Shown here piece after piece: positions 12,691-25,514 of a DNA stretch of 64,000 nucleotides; the stretch's first letter is position 1; each line of letters opens with the position of its first letter. The DNA comes from Diploscapter coronatus. Lineage: Eukaryota > Nematoda > Chromadorea > Rhabditida > Rhabditidae. The notes beneath the pieces were generated by a model. That model saw only the letters and a program-made list of their open reading frames with translations, had not been told where the DNA came from and did no database searches. The stretch covers positions 33,805,249 through 33,869,248 of the forward strand of contig OZ038423.1 in the NCBI GenBank assembly GCA_964036155.1, written 5' to 3'. A program made the translations under genes and the position numbers.

Positions 12691-13958
12691 ACATTTTACA
12701 GTTTATTCGAAATATTTATTTGAAATTTTTGCAGAATCGAACTGAAATATTTTTGGAAGAAAACTTATGCAATTTTTATGAAAAGATTCAGGGTTTTGCA
12801 ACCTATTTTACCTATGACTTTTCTATTTAGTGAAAAAAAATGAAATTCTAGCAATTTTTGTCTTCAATTCGACTACGTAAAATCCTAAAACTAGATTTTT
12901 CAACTGTTGAAATAGTGGCTTCCTAAAAATGCATACTCATGATATTTTATTCATATTCATTAAGAAGTCACCTGTAAGAATACTAGATGACATTAGATAT
13001 TTTGCCTACACGAATAACTTATTTTATCTTTGACGAAATGATTTTGCTAACACTTGTAACGAAATTGTGTGCAAATTTTCTCACAATGTATGGTCTATTT
13101 CCTCTCTAATCTCATTGTTCGATGGTATTTTTCTCTTCTATAAATTTTCTAACTGTCAGCAAAATTTCTTGATTTCTGTGATGCACAATCGACGGTGAAC
13201 GATGAAAGTATGGAGGCTTTGAATAAAGACGAGTTTTATCAATTTTAACAACAAATCGATTTTATGCTAATTTAAAGTATTTTCTGAGGTCAAAGTAAAA
13301 AAATAGATTTTATTTTCGGAATTAGCGTGGTCGATTTTAGTTTACCTGAGAATCGGCTCTTGAAGCTAAAATTTTCAAAATTGCCCTCTTTGAAAAATGT
13401 ATGCATTCTTATATAGTAGAGGTAATTAAAAGTTAAATACTGTAACCCTAATTTCTTTATTTTTCATCGAAAGATTTCCCCCTCCTTTCGAAAATTTACT
13501 GAATCGAATGTTCCGCCCATTTCCTGTCGAAAGCGCGCCGCCACATTGCATTCTCCAATGTCTTCCCTTCAATGGGCGGTGAAGTCGCAATTATCTCGAT
13601 TCCCATCAAATTTTTGAATCTAATTGCCCTTAATTATTGCCTATAATTATCGTGAATTATCCCTGATTCTGAAGAATTTACTAGGCCCATTTTTCTTATT
13701 TTTATCATCCCAAATTGATCGTTTTTTTTCGCCTATTGAAAATTTTTAATTTTTATTTTTGCGGATTTCTTATTTAGTTTACCGAGTTTACTTATTACCT
13801 ATTTGGAAAGTTCATTGAGTTTGTGGACGAAACGCTATTTTTAATGAAGAAAAAAGAACTCCCCAAACCTGTTTTCAGTAAGTTCGGTGGATTTTCAAGA
13901 GCAGCCTTCGAATATTTTCTCTCTAATTTTATAAATTTATTCATTGATTTCGCAGGGT
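12691..13958. other. Intergenic spacer, thioesterase to ATP synthase delta
   Basis: About 1.27 kb. AATAAA at 13222 may end the thioesterase transcript. Around 13510-13580 there is CCGCCCATT ... AATGGGCGG, a GC-rich inverted pair in otherwise AT-rich DNA, which could be a promoter element of the next gene. No supported ORF. Confidence 0.4.
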
Positions 13959-15721
13959 ATGTTGAGTCGCAGCGTGTCGCGTCTTGTGTCAGTGGCCTCG
14001 CGACGTGGCTTCGCGGCGGCCGCCGCGGCCGAAACCAAGGCCAACCCAGACGAGTTGCGCCTCACTTTCGCCTCTCCTGACAAGGTCGGTCTAGTTTTTT
14101 AAAAATCTTTTTTGAGGAAATATTTAAAATGAATTTTTACAAAATAATAATCTCTAAAAGGCAACACCAATATGACGGCATGGACAACACTCGTTTATCT
14201 ATAGAAAATTGTGCCGCCATATTGTAGAAAGAACGCGCCGTCCATGACGCCATATCGTCATTTTGTAACTACCGTTCTAAAACAGACGAATATTTTGAAA
14301 AGTCATGAAACTTTTTCCCTTTGAAAGTCCCAACATTTTGTCAGAAATTCTAGGGACTTGACTAGAAAAACAGCGAGAATGAAAAGGCTGCCAAAATGAC
14401 TTTTCTTTTAAAAAAAAATGATTTGCTTTTTGCAGGCACTGTACTCCTCCGCAGTGGTGAAGCAAGTGGACGTGCCGACTCTGGCCGGAATGGTGGGCGT
14501 CCTCGCCAACCACGTTCCCACCATCGGAGTCCTCAAGCCGGGCGTCGTTCAGGTCATCGAGAACGATGGTTGGTTTTATCTCGTGAAAATCATGATTATC
14601 CTTGAAAAAATAAAATAGCCTTTTCTCGTGCAAAAATATGTTTTGGTATTATTTTCTTGAACTTTTTGATTGAGCCTTCATAATATTTTACATGAGATAT
14701 TCGCGATTTTAATAAGATTTTTTGGCAAACGAATATTCTCCAGAAAAAGCTAAATTAGTGATAATTCTACTTCTCCATTTATTTCGTTATTTTGCAGGAA
14801 ACGCGAAGAAGTACTTTGTCTCGTCGGGGACTCTGTCGATGAACATCGACGGCAGTTGCCAGGTGCTCGCTGAGGAGGTTCTCGCTGTCGATGAAATTGA
14901 TGAAAGTGTCAGTGAATTTAAGCTATTTTAACGGTTATGAGTACAATCTTTCAAGTAGGGAGAATAAAGAAAAAGGGAAGAAATAACGCTAGCAATATTG
15001 GACTTGTTGCCGCTATTTTTAAATTCAATCAGATTGGAGTTATTCTCTTAGAGACCCACAATAGAATAATTTCAAACTTTATTCCCAATTTTTACTCTGG
15101 ATTATATGAAATACTTATTTCTGTATCCAATTCATCTCCTTAAAGAAAATTTCGAGATGTTTTCTATTCAAATTAAAAGAAAAAACTATCGTGATAGAAA
15201 CTCATTGAACAATCTCTGGAAAGTTGGTTTATTTGCCAATTTTAGGCAGCCCGATCCGAACTGGAAGCAGCGCAGCGAGCGGCTAACGAGGGCAGCGATT
15301 TGGCGAAGGCCGAGGCGTCCATTCGGGCTGAGGTGACTGATTTTTACTTTTCATAAATTTACTTCTTTTAATTTATTCGTCTTTTTTCTAAGAATCGACA
15401 TTTTTGAGAAAGTTTCCAATTCATATTCTTTTATAGGTAAAAAAATATTCTAGACAATTCATTTTATAAAATGCTCCTTGTAAGTGATCAATTTTAGCTG
15501 GTACCCAAGTCTGCCGTATGATAAGCTAAACTGGGTACCAGCTTTTTGCTGACGAACTCTATTCTTACAAGTAGCGTGTCTTATTCGAGCCTTTACCTTT
15601 TCAAGATCTAAAGTTAGAATAGTTCCAACTATTTTCACAGAAAGAGCATTTTGTCAAAATTCTAAAAGATAATTTCCAGGTTGCTGAGGCTCTATTGAAG
15701 GCAGCGTCCGGCCAAGTCTAA
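13959..15721 (+). CDS. ATP5F1D: Mitochondrial F1 ATP synthase delta subunit (bacterial epsilon homologue)
   Basis: Part of the central stalk of F1Fo ATP synthase, in the mitochondrial matrix. Exons 13959-14084, 14436-14568, 14798-14907, 15246-15332, 15680-15721, all in phase, 165 residues, the family's normal length. The start MLSRSVSRLVSVASRRGFAA is a clear presequence (Arg, Ser, Ala, no acids), and CGCAG lies just before the ATG. The mature part starts near NPDELRLTFASPDKALYSS; the beta-sandwich contains VPTLAGMVGVLANHVPTIG (the family's GxxGILxNHxP motif) and KPGVVQVIEN. The C-terminal helices are rich in Ala and Glu (SELEAAQRAANEGSDLAKAE). AATAAA at 15904 is a likely poly(A) signal. Confidence 0.97.
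14168..14262. repeat. Imperfect inverted repeat in ATP synthase delta intron 1
   Basis: AATATGACGGCATGGACAA and the inverted GTCCATGACGCCATAT lie about 60 bp apart with mismatches, plus an internal GTGCCGCCATATTG. MITE-like, single copy in this window. Confidence 0.4.
15493..15542. repeat. Hairpin in the last intron of ATP synthase delta
   Basis: TTTAGCTGGTACCCAAG and CTAAACTGGGTACCAGC form a strong stem with a short loop. The arms contain the palindrome GGTACC. No second copy was found here. Confidence 0.45.
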
Positions 15722-17932
15722 GAATTGTTCGTTTGTCCATTCAAACAGCCACTTGCGCCATCTACCATTCTTCATCTTCAGTCTCTCCAATTTTCCTTCT
15801 TCATCTTCAACCCGCCGTCAAATGAATCGCATCGTCGAGTCGTTTTATCAACAATTTTATCGCCCAAAAGTTCATCCGTTTGTCCGATTTTGTCCTTTAG
15901 GAGAATAAATAGATTCTTTATTAGAAATCTTGAAGTTTCATTTCAAAAATAATTCTAGAAAAGGCCAATAACTGTTTCGCACAAGAAAAGAATCAGTGAA
16001 GAACGAGCACTTTCATATGAATATTTTGACTTTTGATTACAATATTTCTTTGGTAAAGTAGTTTCTAATTGTTGGTTGGTAATTTTTAAATTTTAATTGC
16101 AATGTTTAATATGTGAAATATAGTTTATAACGCCCATATCAGAACCGTATGACTAATAGAAAAGTATCAATGCGTGAACGAATTTCAAAACCTGCTTACT
16201 ATGCAATGTGCTGAATGGATGAATAACTCATAGCAAGGATAGTAGCGTTATGTCAAATATGCAACGCAGATTTGGAATCAGATCAGATTTGCATAATCCT
16301 TTCACTCGTTATATTTCTGTTCATTATTCGTATCAGATGCGACTGAAATTTCTCTACTTCCAAATATAAATTCGTTGATTCCTACTCATTTCAAACTTTA
16401 TGATTTCAAGTTTGGTCAGAGATTTTGCTCGATTTTATGAATATAAATCAAATTAAATAAGTAATAATCTATTCGTTCTGAAACAGTTCATTTTATCAGA
16501 TAAACCATGAATTTATCAACAGCACTTTCAGTTTTCATGATTCTAGCTTTTTATAGTAAAAGCAGTATTCATAAACTGGCAGGTTATTATTCCCTTCATT
16601 TGTCGAATCTAGCAAAATGTATGCAAGGCCGCAGGCATATTTTCACATTTCCTGTCCCAAATGATGCCAATTATGGTACTGACGGGTAGTGGGAGAGGAG
16701 CACGGAATTTTTCGATGTAGACTTCTCCCCGAAATAACACTCCCTTCTAACAAATCTTTTAAGATAAAATTGTCTCAAATTGTACATTCACTTTTTCACG
16801 TTTTTTCTTCGAATCATTAATCGAATTAGATCATTTTATTAATCTCCCTTCTCTCTGTGAATCTAGTCCTAAAATAGTAATAATAGTTAGTTTTACGAGA
16901 ATATCATCTATTCTTTTTCTTCTCACAAGCAAACCGTTATGTCTTCTTTTCCTTCTCACTCCCACACAACTTGTTGTCCTTCCTCAATTATCTTGTCATT
17001 CATCTCTCCCATCCCGTCATTCCCCCAGGCAGCTTCTGCCTGTCTTCCCCTTCCCTTCTTTTCCCCTGCCTTGCCTCGTTCCGGTCCCTTCCTTCCTCTC
17101 TACCTGTCATGACTGCCGTTATTTTACCTATTCGTGAGATTGTTTCTCCTTCAGTTACAAAACCCAATCAATCTATGCCAACATTTACAATTACACTTCC
17201 ATTCTCGATTTCAGCATTTTTGTCATTCTTTCGGCTTCAGATATTTTTCTTATAATTACTTACGACTTCAAAGACCATTTTTCATATAGGCTTGATAATT
17301 GAAAGTAATTCTTTTCTTTCTATACAAGTTCAGATAAGCACTATGGTGACTTTATATTCTCGAGTTCTTTTCAAAATCATTATGTCTATTGTATTTTCTG
17401 CAATTTCATTTCTAGATTCATCCGATTTTCATTTATCATTTTCCCGTTATAATTTACAAGGAACATAAATAGCGTGTTAATAACAGACTGCTCAAATTTA
17501 TAAGTAAGTCACAATGCGAGTACGCTGATTACGAATACCATGTTGAAAAGTGCCCACCATGCCCCTGATTCCAGGATTTGACGTCGAAGTTTCGTTTTTG
17601 AACCCACTGCTGCAACGAATAATGGCAATGTAATTTCGCATTTGAAATTTTGTAAAGTAAAGAAAGAAGTAAACTTTGATAGAAAATTCTGAAAACTTCA
17701 TGATGGGCACTTTTAAACATGATACTCATTATCAGTGTACTCGAATTGGCTTTCCTACCAATTTTGAGTGGGATCTATTATTAACAGTTTATGTTCCTTG
17801 TTAATAAACTTTGATAAAACTCTTTGAGTGCTTCGAATTCGAATAAGTTCAACACCTGAGAAGAGCGTTAAGTTTGGCCTTCGAAGTGAGTGAGTGATGC
17901 TATTTTGCCTGCTCTCTCTGCTGCAGCCAACC
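15722..17932. other. Gene-poor spacer
   Basis: About 2.2 kb, AT-rich, with a C/T-rich tract at about 16960-17110. Short open frames exist but lack coding character, splice context and recognisable motifs. The part next to 17933 is probably the upstream region of the Shisa-like gene. Confidence 0.4.
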
Positions 17933-18938
17933 ATGGCCGACTTCACATTCCAGTCGACGGGCATTTCCAACGAAACCATTCACTGTCCGGACTATAACGA
18001 TGCAGTCAGCAGCTGTCCGCAAGGTTTGTTTCACCACGAAACTTTAGAAATTTGCAAACAATGAAATTTTACCGGAAAAATATCTTATGAAAATATCGAC
18101 CTTTCAAAATTCGAAATATAATAAAATCACATGTTCATACCCTTGATTTATATCCTAGAAATTGATACTCAATTTTGTAAAATATCTCGACTCTCAGGAT
18201 AGATAATAAACATTGTCTTGAGAAAAGTGACTTTGTTCTTCCGAAATGTAGGCTTTTTATAAAATTCTTGCACAATTCTCTAGATTTGACATTGGTTTTT
18301 AGAAACAGCGATATTTTACTTCTCATGTTGCGGGGATCAAAACATGTATTGCTGCAAGCATATTCAGGTACTGTATTCATTAGCCATTTTTCAAAAGACT
18401 CCAAATAGTTCTGGGTTTAAAGTGATGAGCGATTGACGTTTTAAGCAAGTGCGAGAAAATGATTTTTTGGGACTGGAGCGGATCGAATTTTTCGATCTGG
18501 GATGGGGAAGGAAAACGATCAAAAACCTGGTACGGATCGAGGATAGGGGCGGGTAAATCTTGCTCACCCTTGAATTCAAGCTAAAAAATACAATTAAAGT
18601 CGATTTTGACCAACTATGAACGTGGTGAACTTTCAGACGTGGATCATCGTTTCTTGTGGCGTTTTTGTCGGCCTCATTTTACTGATCAGCTTTGCTGCAG
18701 CCATGAAATGCATTTGTAGTTACCGTAAGTAATAAAGTGGCATTTTGTTATTTCTAAATTTTCTAATTGATCATTCTGATAGATACTATGAAAAATGTTG
18801 TCAAAGAGGGAACAATTCTTTTTTACAGAATGAAAGATACCATTGTAATTTTAAAGAGTTTGAAAATAAATTGATTTTATAAATGGAATTCCAGGACGTC
18901 GAACCAAGCAGAGTTACAGCTTCGGTAATACACTATGA
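17933..18938 (+). CDS. Small Shisa-like single-pass membrane protein
   Basis: Exons 17933-18023, 18303-18367, 18637-18724, 18895-18938, all in phase, 95 residues. A CTGCAG acceptor precedes the ATG by 6 bp. A short N-terminal region carries a cysteine pattern: HCPDYNDAVSSCP, then FYFSCCGDQNMYCCKH. It is followed at once by one membrane segment (IIVSCGVFVGLILLISFAAA) and a 20-residue tail with basic and Ser/Tyr residues. Cys...CP...FxCCG...YCC directly before a membrane span is the Shisa/CYYR1-like layout. There is no classical signal peptide, so a signal-anchor (Nout) topology is inferred. The assignment rests on the cysteine spacing only. AATAAA at 19081 is a likely poly(A) signal. Confidence 0.75.
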
Positions 18939-20903
18939 GCCATCGCTTATCGATCATTTTGATTATCCATCATATCTACGGTTATAGACATCTCTTGCCA
19001 GCTTTATTTATTGTCCATGTTATTACGTATTGTTTATTATACTTGTCATATGTAAATGTTTCGATTATACGCGCTCAATGAATAAACCGTTTTTCAATAA
19101 ACCCAGATAAAATTAGAGAAGCCAAGGTGCCTTCTTTCAACGGAGAGAAGAACGCATGAAATTGTTCGCCGTTTCAATTATCGTTAATTGATAATTTCAT
19201 GAAACCAAGACATAAATCAGGGTAATAAAATATGCCCGAAATGATGAGATCGTTGGTTTTTCGAAAAAGGCCTTCTGAAGGCGTGAACAACGTCAAAACT
19301 TGACGATACAAATCACTTTCCAAAAGGTTTCAATTAAGGTATGGACTGTAGGCGATAATCTCACTATACAATAATTTCATATCTATCCTTAGATATTTCA
19401 CCTCTGATCCCTATAAATACCCCAACTTGTCATTACTAAATGTTTTCGTGCTCATCAACCAATCTTCATATTCCTCCGCACAGCACACACTCCTCTACGG
19501 TCTTCCGAGGCCAACAGAACTCAACCAATATCGCATAAAAAGTAAATCTTCAAGTCGACTTTCTAAGGTGTTCATTAAGTTTGTCATTCAGAAAATTTAT
19601 TCGATTTTGAAAAGACACACATATGAATTACACATTTCACAATGACAAATAAATGATGAATAATGGTACTTACAAATATGGAAAGTGTTGAATGAGACAA
19701 TTTGAAATTAATACTTTTCAATAAATGCTGATCATTCATACATTAGAACTACGGATTACTGAAATATTTATGGGTTTTCTTTGAGGAGCTACTTGATTCT
19801 TCTTTACTTGCTGCTTTTCCTTGTTTTGGTTTTCAAGGCGCTAAATTTATCCATGTTTGTGATCTTTTTTTTTTTTTATAAATTTCCCTTTATTTAGGGA
19901 CCGCCAAGCCCCGCCCCTTTGCCTCGGTTCAATATTGTCCATAGTCGATAACCCTTTCGATTATCGCAAATATTTCTTATTTTATTTGTTTTTAATAATT
20001 GATCGGTACCTACTATACAATTCGATACCGCTCTTTCACGTGGTGATATCGATTTATTGATTGGATGCGAAAAAAGTCCGCAAATGCGCGTCAAATGCAC
20101 ACCAAATTACGACAATGCTAATATTTCGAGTTATAAAAAGGTACATTTAATTTTTTTGATGAATCGGTACACCTAGTTCAAATGTACAACATATGTAAAA
20201 ATTAGAAAAATCCTGCGTAGAGCAACTGAGATCCTGATAATCCGCGAAAATATAAAAGAAGCCAATGCTGAAATGAAAGAGAGTGCAGAGAAAAAGATCC
20301 CTAAAGGCAGAGAAAGAAAGGGGGAAGCGAGCGGCATAGTGTCTTTTGCAGATAAACCACGCCCCTTTCCCTTGTCCACGAAAAGGAGCGATTTTCCCGA
20401 TTTTTCACGTTAAATTTTATCAATTTTTAATCAATGACGTATTTTTTCGCGATTTTTTCGGTGGGGATGGTTAGAGGGGCACCTCAGCCCCTGAAAAATG
20501 TATAAAGCATAGTGCCAGAGTGAATTTGGCAGAATGGCTGGCGGTCCCTATTCATACGACAATAAAGAAAGAATATTAAACAATGATGCCCTGTCGAATT
20601 GAACTTTTGGGAAGTGAAACAACAATGGCCAAACTTGCTGATAACGCAAGATCAAGTCATAATTTGGACTCAGAGCAAGGAAGTAAACATTGCAAAAGTC
20701 ATTATTCTTGCTAATTTTTCTGATAATTTTTTTTATCATAAATAAGATTTTATTTGAAAGGCAGAAAGAGTTTTTTTCCCTGAAAGATTCATTGTTGCTT
20801 CACTTGAATTAAAAATGTATTGTAGCAATTGATATCATTGAGACTAACGTCATTTATGAATGGTAGGTTTTCGAGTAATATTGAATCTAGAAAAACCACA
20901 TAG
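18939..20903. other. Gene-poor spacer
   Basis: AT-rich, about 2 kb. It includes a poly-T run at 19868-19878 and a GC-richer patch near 19905-19925 (CCAAGCCCCGCCCCTTTG). I see no supported gene or RNA. Confidence 0.35.
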
Positions 20904-21012
20904 TTCAACATACATTATCATTTGATAATAAATCTTCATATTGAGGATTCGTAATAGAATCTTTAACAAGAATAGCCTTAGAATGATTAACATTCATTTC
21001 AAACTCGATACC
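20904..21012 (-). other. Possible orphan terminal exon downstream of the receptor gene
   Basis: On the minus strand GTTTCAG is followed by an open frame GIEFEMNVNHSKAIL...NPQYEDLLSNDNVC and a stop (35 codons, phase 0). The composition looks like a cytoplasmic protein tail. It cannot be joined in frame to the receptor exon that ends in phase 2 at 21482. It may be a remnant of a neighbouring gene or a terminal exon used with a donor I did not find. Confidence 0.25.
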
Positions 21013-21345
21013 CTGAAACAATAGTAAATTAAATTATGGCACAATTTTGTGAATGCCCTGTAAACTTCAAGCTATTCGACACATAAAATAGAGAACTTCA
21101 ATCTTATGAGTCTTGTGATCGATTATTTTTGCAAAATTACAGATGTTATTCTATCTACTTCGGATACATTCTAGAAATGAACGCTAATATAAAATCATGC
21201 GAATGGACAGATGCATTCATTCGATTTTAGTGTATATTAAACATTCATCGACTGACGACATTTAAAATTGATAAAATTTATTTATGGATGAAATATTATA
21301 ACAAATAAGAATAAAATAATAGAATTATAGTTTAAGACTTTATGT

Positions 21346-23885
21346 CTACGACTGAACTCGGCTCATTGTTGACCGCCCCACACTCGAGACTTGGACGAAT
21401 AATTGCGATGAAGTTTGTTTTTTTCTTCTAAACAGAATTATCATTTCGTAATACAATTCCCAAGAAACGTTGGTTTCTCACCGAATGCGAAGTAGATTGA
21501 TTATAGCTTTTCGTCTGGCAGGGCTAGAAATTATAAATGAGAGTGGTATCGTTATTGTCCACAGATATGCATCGATCAATTTCACAGTAACATAATTATA
21601 TACTGAATACATTCTGTTATCGTCTTCAGAATCACTTTTTAAAAGCACAACGTCAGGCAATAAATGTTCATATTTAAATAAAATGCAGCTGGTTAAGAAT
21701 AGAGATAAAATCTAAATAAGATATCTTTTTACATACCGTAAAACCTTCATAATTGAAATCCCCCAAAATGCTAGATCTATACACTACCCAACTCAAATCA
21801 TCTAAAGAAGCGGTTTATATAATGTTCTTTGAAATGTGTGGCGTATTTTTACTTTTGATTGTAAGTTTCTACGATCACAAGATGACGAGATATGACCGAT
21901 TGAAAATTGGGAATTTTCCTAAAATAGGGGTTGAAACTAAAAACCACGGGATTTCAATTAGAGGTTTTACGGAAATCTTTCACAAAGAATGACAAAATAT
22001 TACATGTTGAATAGCAAACGGGATCATCTGATATAGAATTCGTCGATTGTCTGCTCCATAATTTCGATTTGATAATTTTGCAAGGGTTTGAAACTTATGA
22101 TAAAATCCAAAATATACCAATGTCGAAAGAAGTGCACACATATCGATGCTCATATTAGTTAGCTAAGAAGAAATTTGATAATCAATTAATTTGCGACATA
22201 TTATTCACTAACCTGCAGATATGCTGGATATGAATCACCACCTTCAAGAAAGAAAATATTGCAAATCATTGCTGCTTGAACAGTTGAAATAATGCCGCTG
22301 AAGATTGAAACAATCAACATGGTTTTGTGCAGGTTATTTCTAAATTTTTGATTAAAATGGAGTATTTTATCATCATATGTCTTGAATAAAATGTGCTACA
22401 TTTTGAATTTAACTAGAAAAGTTATTTTTACTATCCCTTACAGGGGTGAACCGGAATTCTAGTTCCGATTTTGAAAATTAAAAAATTCCATTCCGGCCTA
22501 CCCCTGACTCTTTCCTAGTCATATAATTCTATTTCAAACCGATACTACACACTGAAACCTACTTGGTCAGAATTCTTGTAAGTGTTTCATTTTGATACAG
22601 CAATGCATATCTTTGTAGAACTAGGCATATATTCAATAATGGTAATGAGTAACAAATAAATGGTGTTAATAAAAAGAAAGAAATTGCACACGTGATAACA
22701 GTAATAATTATTTCAACCATAAAGTAGTACATAATTATATTTCCTAAAATTAAATATATGTATATAACCTACTCAATTTAATAAAGTTTTCGAGAAGTTT
22801 CTATCACTAGAATCTATATAGAATGATGATGTATATTGATACTTGTCACTTTTAAATTAATTCAGTTTTATTGTTAAGAACATGTAAGAAAAAGATTGAG
22901 AACTCTTAGTAAAAAGATAATTTGTAATACGTGATGTACTTACCGTTTAAGTATGCAACTACTATTGCCCATATGCATCCAAAAAGTATAGAAATCAAAG
23001 CAACAACTAACAGACATGAAAATGCACGAAATTTGATTACTATCGGATAATATGGCGCCTGAAATTAATAATTTGAAGGTATAGTCGAATTGCTATTAAG
23101 TAAATGTGAATAGAGAAAAGGGTAGGAAATTTTAGAATTTTTTTTGCCATTTTGAATGGTATGATTAAAGAGGGTTATATTTTTCTTATTTTCTTCGCAC
23201 CATTTCTTAATATCTCATTTAATTCTTCTATTCAATAGCCATTTTAAATAGGTACTTGTGTCACAACGATTTTTGATAACATTCCCAACACCTCACATTT
23301 TGATGGCAAGCATTGTCAGAAAAATATTGCAGAAATTAAAGACTAATTTTATCATTGAAAAAGGTTTGCTCTAGATAAAATAGTTTTAAATTAATGGTTA
23401 ATGTCAACCTAATATTTACTGATTTCCATAACACACATTTTACTACAAAAATAAAATGGCTTGCCTCTCGTTTTTCATCAGTAATGCGAAAGGAATATGC
23501 CATTAAAATTTGTAGTATTATAGCAGGTATTCCAGAACATAAGAATATTACAAGAACAATTTTTGCTGTTTGCCTAGATTTATCGCTAGCTGAAACGTTT
23601 TAGTAGACTTTGCAAGTTTGACGATTCGAAATTGTCATAACGACACAACACCGCAACATGAAAATGACGCAATGCTTTCTTGGAACTGTTGCAACATGAT
23701 TTGGAAAGATGCGTAGCATTATCTAACAAAGATTTCGGTGGATAACGCTACGCATCCTTCCAAAAATCATGTTGTGACAATTCCAGAACTCCGTAATTGT
23801 TTAGTAAAATCATGAACAATTTTGAAATTTTAATAACATGACCACCTTTACTAGCATCTTCCACATCGATATCTATACTGATCAT
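21346..23885 (-). CDS. Serpentine (7TM) receptor, nematode chemoreceptor-like, possibly Sra/Sre superfamily
   Basis: Exons on the minus strand: 23846-23885, 23420-23589, 22944-23058, 22563-22743, 22213-22339, 22004-22162, 21482-21711, 21346-21427, all in phase, 367 residues. Hydrophobic helices in order include AKIVLVIFLCSGIPAIILQI, SCLLVVALISILFGCIWAIV, VEIIITVITCAISFFLL, CYSLPLLNICLVLQRYALLY (QRY in the DRY position), MLIVSIFSGIISTVQAAM, IDMCALLSTLVYFGF, IPFAIQHILSLFLTSCI and AYLWTITIPLSFIISS, then a basic Ser/Thr tail (RRKKQTSSQLF). LAKLSNRNYGADNRRIL resembles the loop before helix 6 of Sra/Sre receptors. That makes eight hydrophobic segments, so the N-terminus is uncertain: exon 23420-23589 may be skipped and translation begun with MWKMLVK in the first exon, which also keeps frame. 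Family assignment is tentative. Confidence 0.72.
22441..22506. repeat. Palindrome, copy 2 of the CAGGGGTG family
   Basis: CAGGGGTGAACCGGAA ... TTCCGGCCTACCCCTG, 66 bp, in an intron of the serpentine receptor. It shares its ends with 7211-7269 and 41622-41690. Confidence 0.65.
23680..23786. repeat. Palindromic MITE-like element in receptor intron 1
   Basis: The arms TTGCAACATGATTTGGAAAG + ATGCGTAGC and their inverse (GCTACGCAT + CCTTCCAAAAATCATGTTG) run about 37 bp each around a 28-bp loop. No other copy was seen in the window. Confidence 0.55.
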
Positions 23886-25514
23886 ATTTGCTATAAATCG
23901 ATATAAGAAGGTTTACCAAAATTAATAACTATTTCGCACAACAAGAAATTTTTTGAAATGAATCTAGGTTTAGATAAAATATATTCTAAAATTAGGGTCT
24001 TGAAAAGGTATTTTGACAGGTTAAATTATGATTTTGCTAAATAAAGTTAACCTTGCCTGATACAAGCATAACTTTAATTTTATAATTCAAAAGAGTTTGC
24101 TTACCGGTCTTTATAGTCGATGGAATTCAGAGAATGAACGATTTTTTAGTTAATTTATTTATACAAAGAAAAGAACCAGTTAATTGAAAAAGACAGGTGA
24201 AATGTAAAGTTCCTCAATTTTGCAAATCGACAGATGGAATTTTCCCGATAATGATGCCTATTGTAATTAACCGTTCTAATAAAAAGTAAAATCAAATATG
24301 CATTAATGATGACTAACGAAATTTAGTCTCGTTGATCTTAGCCTACTCAAATATCAATACCTGCAAAGTATTATCACCTGCATTTGAAAGTTCCGATTGC
24401 TGAATTTAGTAAAATCGAAAGGTCTCATTAAATCGCCATTGCCCAATTAGCACATTTCGTAATTTTGATTTCACGACGACAAAGATCAAATTTAAAGATT
24501 TGTATGGAAAACTGTTTTGCAACCTTTCGAAAATTAGTCGTCAACGAAATTTCTAGAAAAATTAATTTCTAAAAGTGTACAGCGATTCCCCTCGAAAACA
24601 CCCAGCATATTCTTGTAGAACTGAATGTGCTGCATATTTTAGAATAAAAAATGTCAATGACCATCAGTCTTTTCTGATTTATTTAATCCATTAATATTTT
24701 CATTCATTCAAAATTATGCTAGAAACTATTTTGTTCAATATAATTCTTTCCCAACTTACTTATTTTAAGATGTAATTTTTATAACAACAATAATTTATTT
24801 TTGAGTTGGAAGTCCATGTAAAAATCACGATATGATTCTAGAGAAAACGAGGTAGATATTTTATCGAGAAAATACGTTGAGCAATAAGTTGTTGGTATAT
24901 GGTTTAATAATAACTCCGATCAACTAGTCTGAGAAAAAATGTGCAATAACGCGTAAATGGAAGTACGCAAGGTGAGGCGAATATTTATCATCATTCTTCA
25001 ACGTGATTTTCTTTCTTTCAATGCTAATTCTACGACTAATTTTAGCTTAGCTTAATGTATTACCGTTTACGCGCTACTACATTTTAATTCAGACTTTAGT
25101 TCAATTGACTAAGAATATGTTTCCTAATTTTGAGCAACTAGTAAATGACAGAAAAACGGAGTATGCAATGATGAAGTGATTTTCTTGTAGTGACGGAGGG
25201 ACTTTCCGTTAAGCAAAATTCTTTTTGGAAAAATAATCGAAAATGCACTATTTGTCAGTGGTCTTCTGTATTATACACCGCCGAAACGCCGACATTGTCT
25301 GTAAAAGACACCGGCTTTTTTCTCCTCTTTGCCTACACTCCCTCACCCTAAAACCGAGGTGTGTTAATGCAGACGGTGTCGGTTATAATACACCAAGTCT
25401 CAAAAAGTCACTTCGTCATAGCATTTCTCCGTCTTTTACGAACTGCCCTATTTATGACAATGTTGTAACAATATTACAGATGAGTAACGTGTGGTAAGAG
25501 ACTGGCGCAAAGGC
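23886..25514. other. AT-rich spacer upstream of the receptor gene
   Basis: About 1.6 kb between the receptor start and the iws-1 stop. It contains the repeat at 25264-25399. No supported gene; scattered short open frames look random. Confidence 0.35.
25264..25399. repeat. Inverted-repeat element, copy 2 of the TATACACCG family
   Basis: TTCTGTATTATACACCGCCG ... GACGGTGTCGGTTATAATAC with the same internal CTACACTCCCTC block as the copy at 1191-1336. It lies 3' of iws-1. Confidence 0.65.

Noticed and set aside
13508..13580. CCGCCCATT / AATGGGCGG pair as a possible transposon end
   Set aside because: Only 9 bp match, the spacing is short and there is no duplication; more likely promoter elements or chance.
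16507..16689. 60-codon open frame (+) with a hydrophobic start
   Set aside because: Short, isolated, AT-rich, and without acceptor, donor or poly(A) context.
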